The notes under the pieces: model-generated
Told to the model about the DNA's origin: nothing
Database searches by the model: none
The model's input: only the letters and a program-made list of their open reading frames with translations
In this document: positions 17,211-24,633 of the stretch, one piece after another
Position numbering within the stretch: the stretch's first letter is position 1
How the letters are laid out: each line of letters begins with the position of its first letter
NCBI RefSeq assembly: GCF_014650955.1
Contig: NZ_BMVY01000022.1
Span: forward strand, 92,027 to 156,026
Length of the DNA: 64,000 bases
Direction: 5' to 3'
From: Streptomyces tauricus
GTDB lineage: Bacteria; Actinomycetota; Actinomycetes; Streptomycetales; Streptomycetaceae
Made by a program: the position numbers and the translations under genes

Positions 17211-18517
17211 GTACCGCCCGCCCCGCCCGACCCGGGGCCGCCCACCGGCTCGCCGCGCCGGCCGAGGACGCGCTCGGCGGCCGTCTCCCGGTCCGGCTGC
17301 GCGCCTGGGACGGCAGCGAGACCGGCCCCGCCGACGCCCCCGTGGTCGTCGTACGCTCCCGGCGCGCCCTGCGCCGACTGCTGTGGCAGCCCGGTGAACT
17401 GGGCCTCGCCCAGGCTTACATCACCGGCGAACTCGACGTCGAGGGCGACCTCGCCCAGGCGCTGCGGGCCGTGTGGGGAGCCGTCCGTGAGCGGGGCGAG
17501 CATGCCCCCCGGTTCACGACGGCCGACCGCGTCAGGGCGGTACGGACCGCGCTGCGGCTGGGAGCCGTCGGCCCGCGCCCCGCCACGCCCGCCTCCCAGG
17601 CGCGCCTGCGGGGCGGACTGCACAGCAAGGCCCGCGACCGGGCCGCCATCAGCCACCACTACGACCTGTCGAACGACTTCTACCGGCTGCTCCTCGACGA
17701 GACCATGGCGTACTCGTGCGGCTACTGGACGAGCGACGAGGCCGAGTTCACGGACGCCGACGCCCAGCGGGCCAAGCTGGAACTCATCTGCCGCAAGCTG
17801 GATCTCGCCCCGGGCGCCCGGCTGCTCGACATCGGCTGCGGCTGGGGCTCCCTCACGCTGTACGCCGCCGAGCGGCACAAGGCGCAGGTCACCGCGGTCA
17901 CCCTGGCCCGCGAACAGGCCGCGTACATCCGGGAGCAGGTCCGCGAGCGCGGTCTTGAGCACCAGGTCGACGTGGTGTGCCAGGACTACCGGGACATCGT
18001 CGGCGGCGCCTACGACGCGGTCGCCACGGTGGAGATGGGCGAGCACGTGGGGGACGCCGAGTACCCGGCGTTCGCCGCCGCCCTGCACCGCTTGGTGCGA
18101 CCGCGCGGCCGTGTCCTCGTCCAGCAGATGTCCCGGGGGAGCAACGCCCCGGGCGGGGGTGAGTTCATCGAGGCGTACATCGCGCCCGACATGCACATGA
18201 GACCCATGGGACGGACGGTCGGGCTGCTGGAGGCCGCCGGCCTCGAAGTGCGGTCCGTGGAGTCGATGCGCGAGCACTACGTCCGCACGATCGAGGGCTG
18301 GCACCGCACGTTGGAGGACCACTGGGACGCGTTCGTCCGGCTGGTGGGCGAGGAGACCGCCCGGGTGTGGCGGCTCTACCTGGTCGGCGCAGCGCTCGCG
18401 TTCGAGGAGGGACGCATGGGCGTCGACCAGATCCTCGGCGTCCGTCCGGCGCCGGGCGGGGACAGCGGAATGCCGCCCTCGCAGCGCTCCTGGTACACGG
18501 CCCTGGACGGACGGTGA
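17207..18517 (+). CDS. Cyclopropane-fatty-acid-synthase-like SAM methyltransferase (second copy)
   Basis: The 436-residue protein is coupled by ATGA to the previous gene, with AAGGAG upstream. The core motifs are SHHYDLSNDFYRLLLDETMAYSCGYW, SAM-binding LLDIGCGWGSLTLYAAE, CQDYRDI and VATVEMGEHVG. Here the usual glutamate-histidine context of CFA synthases is retained. With the paralogue upstream it may carry out two successive steps or act on different acyl chains. The five-gene set resembles operons for furan or branched fatty acid formation under singlet-oxygen stress in proteobacteria, but the product here is not known. Confidence 0.9.
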   Translation: MSTARPARPGAAHRLAAPAEDALGGRLPVRLRAWDGSETGPADAPVVVVRSRRALRRLLWQPGELGLAQAYITGELDVEGDLAQALRAVWGAVRERGEHAPRFTTADRVRAVRTALRLGAVGPRPATPASQARLRGGLHSKARDRAAISHHYDLSNDFYRLLLDETMAYSCGYWTSDEAEFTDADAQRAKLELICRKLDLAPGARLLDIGCGWGSLTLYAAERHKAQVTAVTLAREQAAYIREQVRERGLEHQVDVVCQDYRDIVGGAYDAVATVEMGEHVGDAEYPAFAAALHRLVRPRGRVLVQQMSRGSNAPGGGEFIEAYIAPDMHMRPMGRTVGLLEAAGLEVRSVESMREHYVRTIEGWHRTLEDHWDAFVRLVGEETARVWRLYLVGAALAFEEGRMGVDQILGVRPAPGGDSGMPPSQRSWYTALDGR

Positions 18518-19320
18518 ACGGGTTCCCCTGGGCGGCCTTCGCCCAGAACCTCGCTTACGCGGCAGCCGCCGCGCTGACCGTCATGCTCGTCACCTTCGCC
18601 GTCGCCGTCCGCAAGGGCCTGCACCGCGTCGTGGACGTCGCCTGGGGCGTCGGCTTCACCGCCGTCGCCCTCGTCTCGTTCCTCGCCTCCGCCGGTGAGG
18701 GGGACGAGGGGCGACGCCTCCTGGTCACCGCCCTGACCGCGGTGTGGGGGCTGCGGCTGGCCGCGCACATCGCCTGGCGCGGCCGGGGCCACGGCGAGGA
18801 CCCGCGCTACGACGCGATGCTCGCCAAGGCCCCCGGCAACCGCGACCTCTACGCGCTGCGCATGGTCTACCTGCTGCAGGGCGCCCTCGTCTGGCTGGTG
18901 TCACTGCCCGTCCAGGCCGCGCAGTACGTGTCCGGCCCCCTGAGCGGATTCGTGTGGGCCGGGGTCGTCCTGTGGGCGGTCGGGATGTTCTTCGAGACGG
19001 TCGGGGATTTCCAGCTCGCCCGGTTCAAGGCGGACCCCGCGAACCGGGGCAGGATCATGGACCGCGGCCTGTGGAGCTGGACCCGGCACCCCAACTACTT
19101 CGGCGACTTCTGCGTCTGGTGGGGCCTGTTCCTCCTGGCCTGCGACTCCGGAGCGGCGGCCGCGGTGTCCGCGGTGTCCCCCCTGGTGATGAGCTTCCTG
19201 CTCGTCAACGGCAGCGGGAAGCCCATGCTGGAGCGGCACATGGCGGAGCGTCCGGGATTCGCCGAGTACCGGGCGAGGACCAGCGGCTTCTTCCCGCGCC
19301 CGCCGAAGCGGAGTGGCTGA
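18514..19320 (+). CDS. DUF1295 membrane protein (steroid 5-alpha-reductase-like)
   Basis: This 268-residue, six-to-seven-helix membrane protein starts at a GTG overlapping the preceding TGA. The C-terminal motif LWSWTRHPNYFGDFCVWWG is the DUF1295/ICMT-like signature for NADPH-dependent reductases and methyltransferases; AEYRARTSGFFPRPP ends the family domain. It is the last gene of the lipid operon and could reduce an acyl double bond after methylation. It is followed by a strong bidirectional terminator. Confidence 0.87.
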   Translation: MNGFPWAAFAQNLAYAAAAALTVMLVTFAVAVRKGLHRVVDVAWGVGFTAVALVSFLASAGEGDEGRRLLVTALTAVWGLRLAAHIAWRGRGHGEDPRYDAMLAKAPGNRDLYALRMVYLLQGALVWLVSLPVQAAQYVSGPLSGFVWAGVVLWAVGMFFETVGDFQLARFKADPANRGRIMDRGLWSWTRHPNYFGDFCVWWGLFLLACDSGAAAAVSAVSPLVMSFLLVNGSGKPMLERHMAERPGFAEYRARTSGFFPRPPKRSG

Positions 19321-19359
19321 GGCCCACCGGAGGCCGGGCCGCAGGGGCCACGCAAAGCT

Positions 19360-19403
19360 GACTGTGCCGCTCCCTCCCCCGCCGGGGAGGAAGCGGCACA
19401 GTC
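19360..19403. terminator. Bidirectional terminator
   Basis: A 20-bp stem with one mismatch (GACTGTGCCGCT... / ...AGCGGCACAGTC) and a 4-nt loop lies between the convergent DUF1295 and anti-sigma genes, 39 bp and 7 bp from their stops. Confidence 0.8.
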
Positions 19404-19410
19404 GGTCCGG

Positions 19411-20163
19411 TCAGGCAGGGAACGTCATCAGGGCCACGGGATCAGAGGTCGGCTCGGCCGAGCCGCCTGCCGGTTCGACCGTGATGCCCATCCCGGACGC
19501 CCCGTCCACCGCCCCCTCCAGGAGGACCGCCTCGGCCGTCCGGTGGGAGTCCATCAGCCCGGCCGACCGCATGGTGCCCCCGTCGTCGAACCACAGCTGA
19601 TAGACCTTGCCGCTCGGCGGGGCGGCCATGCCCGAGGCGATGAAGACCGCCTCGTCCCGGCTCTTGGAGACCACCACCGTGCCGCGGGCCCCGCCCGCCA
19701 GTTCGGCGCCGGCCGTCCTGGCGTCCGAGGCGGCCAGCACGGCCGCGATCGCATCCGTACGGCGCTCCGACCGCCGGGCCTGCTCACTCGCGTCCTGCGC
19801 CCGCTCGTACTGCCACACGGTCGTCCCGCCGAACGCGGCCACCCCGGCCACACAGGCGGCGAGCGCCCACCGGGACAGCCTGCGGGCCCGGATGCCGCCG
19901 CCCGGGGGCCGGGTCAGGGGCACGACGCGCGGGCTGTCCTGGCGGACCGCCGTGATCCTTCGCATGACCCGGCTCTTGAGAGCGGAGGGCGAGGAGACGG
20001 AGACGGCGAGACCGAGCCGGGCCGCGGTCTCGCTCAGTTCGAGCGCCTCCCGCGCGCAGGCCTCACAGTCCGCGGCGTGCCGTTCGAACGCGCCCCGCTC
20101 CTCGTCGGAGAGCGCGTGCAGCGCGTACGCGCCCGTCAGCGTGTGCAGGTCGACCGTGCTCAC
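19411..20163 (-). CDS. Zinc-type membrane anti-sigma factor (RskA family)
   Basis: The protein has 250 residues. The N-terminal 80 residues form a ZAS-type anti-sigma domain with His7, His29, Cys33 and Cys36 (HAADCEAC). This is the ligand pattern seen in zinc anti-sigma domains, including ChrR. A single membrane helix at about 97-116 is followed by an extracytoplasmic RskA domain with VYQLWFDDGGTMRSAGLM. It should hold the co-encoded ECF sigma factor at the membrane until an envelope or oxidative signal inactivates it. Its GTG start overlaps the sigma gene stop by 4 bp, giving translational coupling. Confidence 0.92.
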   Translation of the reverse strand: MSTVDLHTLTGAYALHALSDEERGAFERHAADCEACAREALELSETAARLGLAVSVSSPSALKSRVMRRITAVRQDSPRVVPLTRPPGGGIRARRLSRWALAACVAGVAAFGGTTVWQYERAQDASEQARRSERRTDAIAAVLAASDARTAGAELAGGARGTVVVSKSRDEAVFIASGMAAPPSGKVYQLWFDDGGTMRSAGLMDSHRTAEAVLLEGAVDGASGMGITVEPAGGSAEPTSDPVALMTFPA

Positions 20164-20744
20164 GCGGTCACCCCCAGGCAGTCACGCAGCCGGATGAGGC
20201 CGTCGCGCAGCCGGGTCTTGACCGTGCCGAGCGGCAGTGCCAGCGACTCGGCCACCTCGCGGTAGGTCAGGCCGCGGTAGTACGCCAGGGTCACGGACTG
20301 ACGCTGCAGTTCCGTCAGGGTGCGCAGACAGCGCCGAACCTGTTCGCGTTCCAGTCGGGCTTCCACCTGTTCCGTCACCTCGTCGTACTCGGGGGCGTGG
20401 TCGAGCAGGGCCGCCCTGTGCTCACGTGCGGCGGAGGCCTCGACCGAGCGGACCCGGTCGACGGCACGCTGGTGGGCGAGAGTGAGCACCCAGTTGATGA
20501 CGGAGCCGCGTTCGCGCCGGTAGCGGGCGGCGGAGCGCCACACCTCGACCAGTACTTCCTGGGCCACCTCCTCCGACTGGGCCTGATCGCGCAGCACGCC
20601 GCGCACGACGCCGATGACGGGGCCCGCCACGACGTCGTAGAGCCCGGCGAAGGCCTGCTGGTCACCGAGGGCGACGCTGCCCATCAGGTCCTGCAGATCA
20701 GGTTCGGCCGAGGGGTTCTTGCCGATGTGCACGGCTTCTTTCAC
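20160..20744 (-). CDS. ECF sigma factor, SigK-like
   Basis: The 194-residue protein has the region 2 core (AFAGLYDVVAGPVIGVV, EEVAQEVLVEVWRSAARY, GSVINWVLTLAHQRAVDRVR). Region 4 (LAYYRGLTYREVAESLALPLGTVKTRLRDGLIRLRD) contains the helix-turn-helix. The GTG at 20744 has GGAGG upstream. Linkage to an RskA anti-sigma factor places it in the SigK/RskA-type group. In several bacteria such pairs respond to redox or singlet oxygen and drive cfa-like, DUF1295 and photolyase genes. The lipid operon and photolyase nearby are plausible targets. Confidence 0.92.
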   Translation of the reverse strand: MKEAVHIGKNPSAEPDLQDLMGSVALGDQQAFAGLYDVVAGPVIGVVRGVLRDQAQSEEVAQEVLVEVWRSAARYRRERGSVINWVLTLAHQRAVDRVRSVEASAAREHRAALLDHAPEYDEVTEQVEARLEREQVRRCLRTLTELQRQSVTLAYYRGLTYREVAESLALPLGTVKTRLRDGLIRLRDCLGVTA

Positions 20745-21228
20745 GAGGGGGTCCTCCGGGAGGCGAGCTTCGTACGGCTGGAATCCGTTGCCGGGGAGCC
20801 GGCGGATTGGTCAGGGGCGGATCTCTCTGCCCGTCCGTCCGTGCCGGGGCGCGTCGGCCGAAGCCCGAGTCCGGGGCGCCGTCGATGGTCCGGGACGGCG
20901 CCCCGGGCTGTTGGGCCGCGCCGGCGGGCCGAACGCCGACGCGACCTCCCCTCCCGGGACAGCCGACTGCCCCGGGAGGAGGTTCCGCGGGAGCGGCGGG
21001 CCGTGCCGCTCCTTGCCGTCCGGTCTTCCGGCGATACGGGCAGCCCGGATGCACCGACGTGACATCGGTCCGTTCCGAAGCGAAAGAGGCACGCCTCGAA
21101 ATGAAGGTGACGTGAAGTGAAGCGAAGTTGGTCCGGTTTGTGGCAGCACTGAAAAAGATGCATCGTTTTTGCGTCGAACTGCGTCACCGGAGGTGCGTAC
21201 CCGTCGGAACGGCCCGATCGCCGTCATG
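20745..21228. promoter_or_regulatory. Upstream region of the sigma/anti-sigma operon
   Basis: These 484 bp hold no convincing gene. The right third (about 21100-21190) is AT-rich for this genome and includes GTGAAGTGAAGCGAAG and an A/T tract with GCGTCGAACTGCGTC at 21171-21185, which resembles the sequence before litR. A perfect 13-bp hairpin lies at 20871-20906. Confidence 0.45.
20871..20906 (-). terminator. Hairpin downstream of litS
   Basis: CCGGGGCGCCGTC and its perfect complement are separated by 10 nt. It lies 323 bp beyond the litS stop and 127 bp before the next sigma gene, so it could terminate litS or structure the sigma leader. Confidence 0.45.
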
Positions 21229-21834
21229 TCAGCCGCTCACTTCGCGGCGCAGTCCGTGCTTCAGCTGGTGCAGCCCGCGGCGGGCATGGCTCTTGACGGT
21301 CCCCAGCGGCAGACCGGTGCGCCGGGCGATCTGGGTCTGCGTCAGGTCCTCGTAGAAGGCGAGGCGCAGGACCCGCTGCTGGGTGGTCGGCAGCTTGGCC
21401 ATCTCCCGCCCCACCAGCACCCGGTCGAGCACGGCCTCGGGCCGTTCCGCCACCGGATCGGCGAGCACCAGGACGGCCCCCGCCGACGCGACGAGCTCGG
21501 CCCGGCGGGTCCGGGCCGCCAGGGCATCGGCGATCTTGCGCTTGGCGATGCCGACGATCCACCCGGCGATCGCGCCGCGCTCGGGCCGGTAGCCGTGCCG
21601 GCCGCGCCACATGCCCAGGAACACCTGCTGGGTGACGTCCTCGGCCTCCTTGTCGTCGCCCAGCGCCCGCCGGGCGAGCGTGTGCACCAGGGGCGACCAC
21701 CTGTCATGGGCTGCGGCGAGGCAGGCCTCGTCGCCGCGCACCAGGCCCCGGGCCACCTCTTCGTCGGTCAGTGGTTCGTCGTGCGGCACCCGCCGGGGAA
21801 CGGTCAGCTGCGCGGGCGTCTTTTGTCCGGTCAT
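21229..21834 (-). CDS. litS: ECF sigma factor, LitS-like
   Basis: The 201-residue protein has region 2 (DRWSPLVHTLARRALGDDKEAEDVTQQVFLGMWRGR, GAIAGWIVGIAKRKIADAL) and region 4 (TQTQIARRTGLPLGTVKSHARRGLHQLK). It is divergent from a B12-binding MerR regulator, the arrangement described for litR-litS in Streptomyces, where LitS drives light-induced transcription. No anti-sigma gene follows it. Here the neighbours are photolyase and lipid genes rather than a carotenoid cluster. GAGGAG precedes the ATG at 21834. The LitS name rests on synteny and family, so function is inferred. Confidence 0.82.
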   Translation of the reverse strand: MTGQKTPAQLTVPRRVPHDEPLTDEEVARGLVRGDEACLAAAHDRWSPLVHTLARRALGDDKEAEDVTQQVFLGMWRGRHGYRPERGAIAGWIVGIAKRKIADALAARTRRAELVASAGAVLVLADPVAERPEAVLDRVLVGREMAKLPTTQQRVLRLAFYEDLTQTQIARRTGLPLGTVKSHARRGLHQLKHGLRREVSG

Positions 21835-21928
21835 GGCTCACGGCTCCTCGCCTCGGACGTCGGCCTCCAGGCCGCGCGGGCGGCCCGGTGCGGTCATCCT
21901 GGGAGCGATGGGGCGAAGCCTTCAAACC

Positions 21929-21951
21929 GCGTCGATTCTGCGTCGTATAGT
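21929..21951 (+). promoter_or_regulatory. litR promoter with 11-bp direct repeats
   Basis: GCGTCGATTCT and GCGTCGTATAG form two 11-bp direct repeats. The second includes the -10 hexamer TATAGT (21946-21951), seven bases before the litR ATG. B12-dependent CarH/LitR regulators are known to bind 11-bp direct repeats, so this may be an autoregulatory operator. No Shine-Dalgarno sequence precedes the ATG, consistent with a leaderless transcript. Confidence 0.5.
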
Positions 21952-21958
21952 CGTTTCC

Positions 21959-23083
21959 ATGGATGAGCGGAGGGGGGACCCGGGTCTCCCGGAACCCGAT
22001 ACGAAGGAGACCGCGGCGGTCGGTACGGGGATGACGACCGGCGGCCTCGCCCGCCGTCTCGGGGTGTCGCCGACCACGCTGCGCTCGTGGGACCGCCGGT
22101 ACGGACTGGGTCCCGCGGTCCGCGCCGACGGCCGGCACCGCCGCTGGACACCCCAGGACGTGGCCGTGCTGGAGGCGATGTGCCGGCTCACCTCGGCGGG
22201 AGTGCCACCCGCCGAGGCGGCACGCGCCGCCCGGGAGGCAGCCACCGGCACGGTGTCCGTCGAGGGCCGGGCCATGCAGGACGGAACCCGCCCGGCGCCT
22301 GCCGACCGGTCGCCCGCCGACCGCGCCCCCGTACCGGAGGACCTGCCGCCCACGGCCGACGACCGGCCGTCCGGGAGCGGCCGACGCTCGCAGGCGGCGG
22401 CCACCCTGCCCCTCGGCGATGTGCGCCAGGAATGCCGCGGACTGGCCAGGGCGGCCGTACGCCTCGACGCCCCGGCCGTGGACGGCCAGCTGACCTCGGC
22501 CGTCCGGCGGTACGGTCTCGCCGTCGCCTGGGAGGAGGTGATGGTGCCGACCCTGCACGCCGTCGGACGCAAGTGGGCGTCGTCCGGCGACCGCTATGTC
22601 GAGGTCGAACACATGCTGTCCTGGCACATCTCCACCGTGCTCCGCCGGGTCACACCGGTCTCACGGACGGCCCTGCCGGACAGCGCGCCGGGCCCCGTGG
22701 TCCTGGCCTGCGTCCCCGGCGAGCAGCACACGCTTCCCCTGGAGGCGCTCAACGCCGCGCTCACCGAACACGGCATGCCCACCAGGATGTTCGGCGCGGC
22801 GGTGCCGGCGGAGGCACTCACCGCGGCGGTACGCCGACTGGGCCCCGCGGCCGTCGTCCTGTGGGCCCAGGCCCGTTCCACGGCGAGCCTCCCCCTGGCC
22901 CGGCACGTCGCCGCCACGCAGTGGGGCGTGCGAGGCGCCCGCAGGCATCCGACGGTCGTACTCGGCGGCCCCGGCTGGGCGGGCCGTTCGGCCCAGGGCA
23001 TGCTGCGCCCGCCGAGCCTGAACGAGGCCCTGTCCGTCCTCACGGCCCGCTGGGAGAGCGCCGCGCCCGGACCGGTGGGCTGA
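21959..23083 (+). CDS. litR: MerR-family regulator with cobalamin-binding domain, LitR/CarH-like photoreceptor
   Basis: The 374-residue protein begins with a variable 24-residue tail, then a MerR helix-turn-helix (TTGGLARRLGVSPTTLRSWDRRYGLG, about 26-51). A Pro-rich linker (100-145) leads to a four-helix B12-cap domain with Trp206 and Glu217-His218. A B12-binding Rossmann fold has ACVPGEQH (250-257), whose His257 matches the lower axial ligand. CarH-type proteins bind DNA in the dark as adenosylcobalamin tetramers and fall apart in light. The spacing between Trp and Glu-His is ten residues rather than the nine I recall for CarH. The transcript is probably leaderless. Confidence 0.88.
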   Translation: MDERRGDPGLPEPDTKETAAVGTGMTTGGLARRLGVSPTTLRSWDRRYGLGPAVRADGRHRRWTPQDVAVLEAMCRLTSAGVPPAEAARAAREAATGTVSVEGRAMQDGTRPAPADRSPADRAPVPEDLPPTADDRPSGSGRRSQAAATLPLGDVRQECRGLARAAVRLDAPAVDGQLTSAVRRYGLAVAWEEVMVPTLHAVGRKWASSGDRYVEVEHMLSWHISTVLRRVTPVSRTALPDSAPGPVVLACVPGEQHTLPLEALNAALTEHGMPTRMFGAAVPAEALTAAVRRLGPAAVVLWAQARSTASLPLARHVAATQWGVRGARRHPTVVLGGPGWAGRSAQGMLRPPSLNEALSVLTARWESAAPGPVG

Positions 23084-23110
23084 CCGGGGACAGGTCGGCC
23101 GGTCGCCGTC

Positions 23111-24484
23111 TCAGACGCGCCCGCGGGCGTGCCGGAAGCGGGTCAGCGCGTCGGCGAGGTCGACGACGGGCTCGGGATAGTCGTAGGCGGCCCGCTCGGG
23201 CCCCTTGAGCTTCCACGGCTCGTGCACGGCGGCCCCGGCAAGCCCTTCGAGTTCGGGCACCCAGCGCCGTACGTACGCGCCCCGGGGGTCGTACCGCTTG
23301 CCCTGGACGACCGGGTTGAGGACCCGGTTGGGGCGGCTGTCGGTGCCCGTTCCCGCCACCCACTGCCAGTTGAGCTGGTTGTTGGCGATGTCACCGTCCA
23401 CGAGGAGGCTGAGGAAGTGGTCGGCGCCCACCCGCCAGTCGACGTACAGCGTCTTGGCGAGGAAGCTCGCGGTCAGCAGGCGTCCGCGGTTGTGCATCCA
23501 GCCCTCGTGACGCAGTTGCCGCATGGCCGCGTCGACGACGGGATAGCCGGTCAGCCCCGCCTTCCAGTCCTCGATCTCCTGCCCGGCCGAGTCCGGTGAC
23601 CGCCACAGGTCGTTGCGGGTGCGCAGGTCCTTCTGGGACGCGGCGGGCCGCGCGGCCAGCACCTGGTGGTGGAAGTCCCGCCACGCGAGCTGCCGTACGA
23701 AGGCCTCGGCGCCCGGCCCGCCCGCCTTGCGTGCCCGGTGCACCAGCTCCACGGCGGACAGCGTGCCGAAGTGGAGGTGAGGGGAGAGGCGCGAGGTGGC
23801 GTCCCCGGCGAGATCGTCGTGGCCGTCCACGTACGCGTGGACCCCGCTCCGCAGCCAGGCCGTGAGCCGCTTCCTGCCCTCGCGCTCGCCGCCCGCGGCG
23901 AGCGCCGGGGACAGGCCGGACAGTTCCCCGCGCGTGGGCAGCCGCTCCGAACCGATGCCCTCCGGTACGCGCACGGCGCGGGGCGCGCCGAGCACCGGAC
24001 GCTGGTGGTACAGCTCCCAGCGCCGGAAGTACGGGGTGAACACCGCGAAGTGGTCCGAGGAGGCCGGTGTGACCGCGCCGGGTGCCAGGGCGGTGACGAC
24101 CTCGTCGTGGACGTGCAGCCGGCGCCCGTCGCTCTCCAGGGCGGCTCGCAGCCGTTCCTCGCGCCGGTGGGCGTGGGCGGACACGTCGGCGGCCATGTGC
24201 ACCTCGTCGGCGTCCGTCTCGGTGACCACCTTGCACACCTCGTCGACGAGGTCGCCCGAGCGGTGCACGAGCCGGCCGCCGCGCTCCCGCAGACCCGCGT
24301 CCAGGTCCCGCAGGCAGTCGGCGAGGAACGCCAGCCGGTTGGGCGCGGCGAAGCCGGCCCGGTCGACCGCCCGGTCGCGCACGAAGAGGGGCACCACCGT
24401 GCGCGAGCCGTCGAGAGCCGCGTGCAGCGGCGGATGATCGTGCAGCCGCAGGTCGGAGGTGAACAGGACGACCGAGACGTTCAT
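23111..24484 (-). CDS. phr: Deoxyribodipyrimidine photolyase
   Basis: The 457-residue protein repairs cyclobutane pyrimidine dimers with blue light and FAD. The N-terminal photolyase domain opens VVLFTSDLRLHDHPPL. The FAD domain shows SRLSPHLHFG, ELVHRAR, FVRQLAWRDFHHQVL, the helix GYPVVDAAMRQL, EGWMHNRGR and the signature DGDIANNQLNWQWVAGTGTD, including the Asn that contacts FAD N5. The length is normal for class I CPD photolyases. It converges on litR with a 27-bp gap and is followed by an SDR gene upstream on the same strand. Light-dependent control by the adjacent LitR/LitS system is likely. Confidence 0.95.
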   Translation of the reverse strand: MNVSVVLFTSDLRLHDHPPLHAALDGSRTVVPLFVRDRAVDRAGFAAPNRLAFLADCLRDLDAGLRERGGRLVHRSGDLVDEVCKVVTETDADEVHMAADVSAHAHRREERLRAALESDGRRLHVHDEVVTALAPGAVTPASSDHFAVFTPYFRRWELYHQRPVLGAPRAVRVPEGIGSERLPTRGELSGLSPALAAGGEREGRKRLTAWLRSGVHAYVDGHDDLAGDATSRLSPHLHFGTLSAVELVHRARKAGGPGAEAFVRQLAWRDFHHQVLAARPAASQKDLRTRNDLWRSPDSAGQEIEDWKAGLTGYPVVDAAMRQLRHEGWMHNRGRLLTASFLAKTLYVDWRVGADHFLSLLVDGDIANNQLNWQWVAGTGTDSRPNRVLNPVVQGKRYDPRGAYVRRWVPELEGLAGAAVHEPWKLKGPERAAYDYPEPVVDLADALTRFRHARGRV

Positions 24485-24633
24485 GGCGGGACTCCGGGAC
24501 TCCGGGAGGGGAGGAAGGGGGTGAGCCGGGGGCCGCGGTGCCGGCGGCCATCAAGTACTTCCGGACCGGGCCGCCCGACGGATGCGGCCGTCGCGGGGCG
24601 GCCGGGGCGGGGCGGCCGGTGCGGCGGCCCGCG

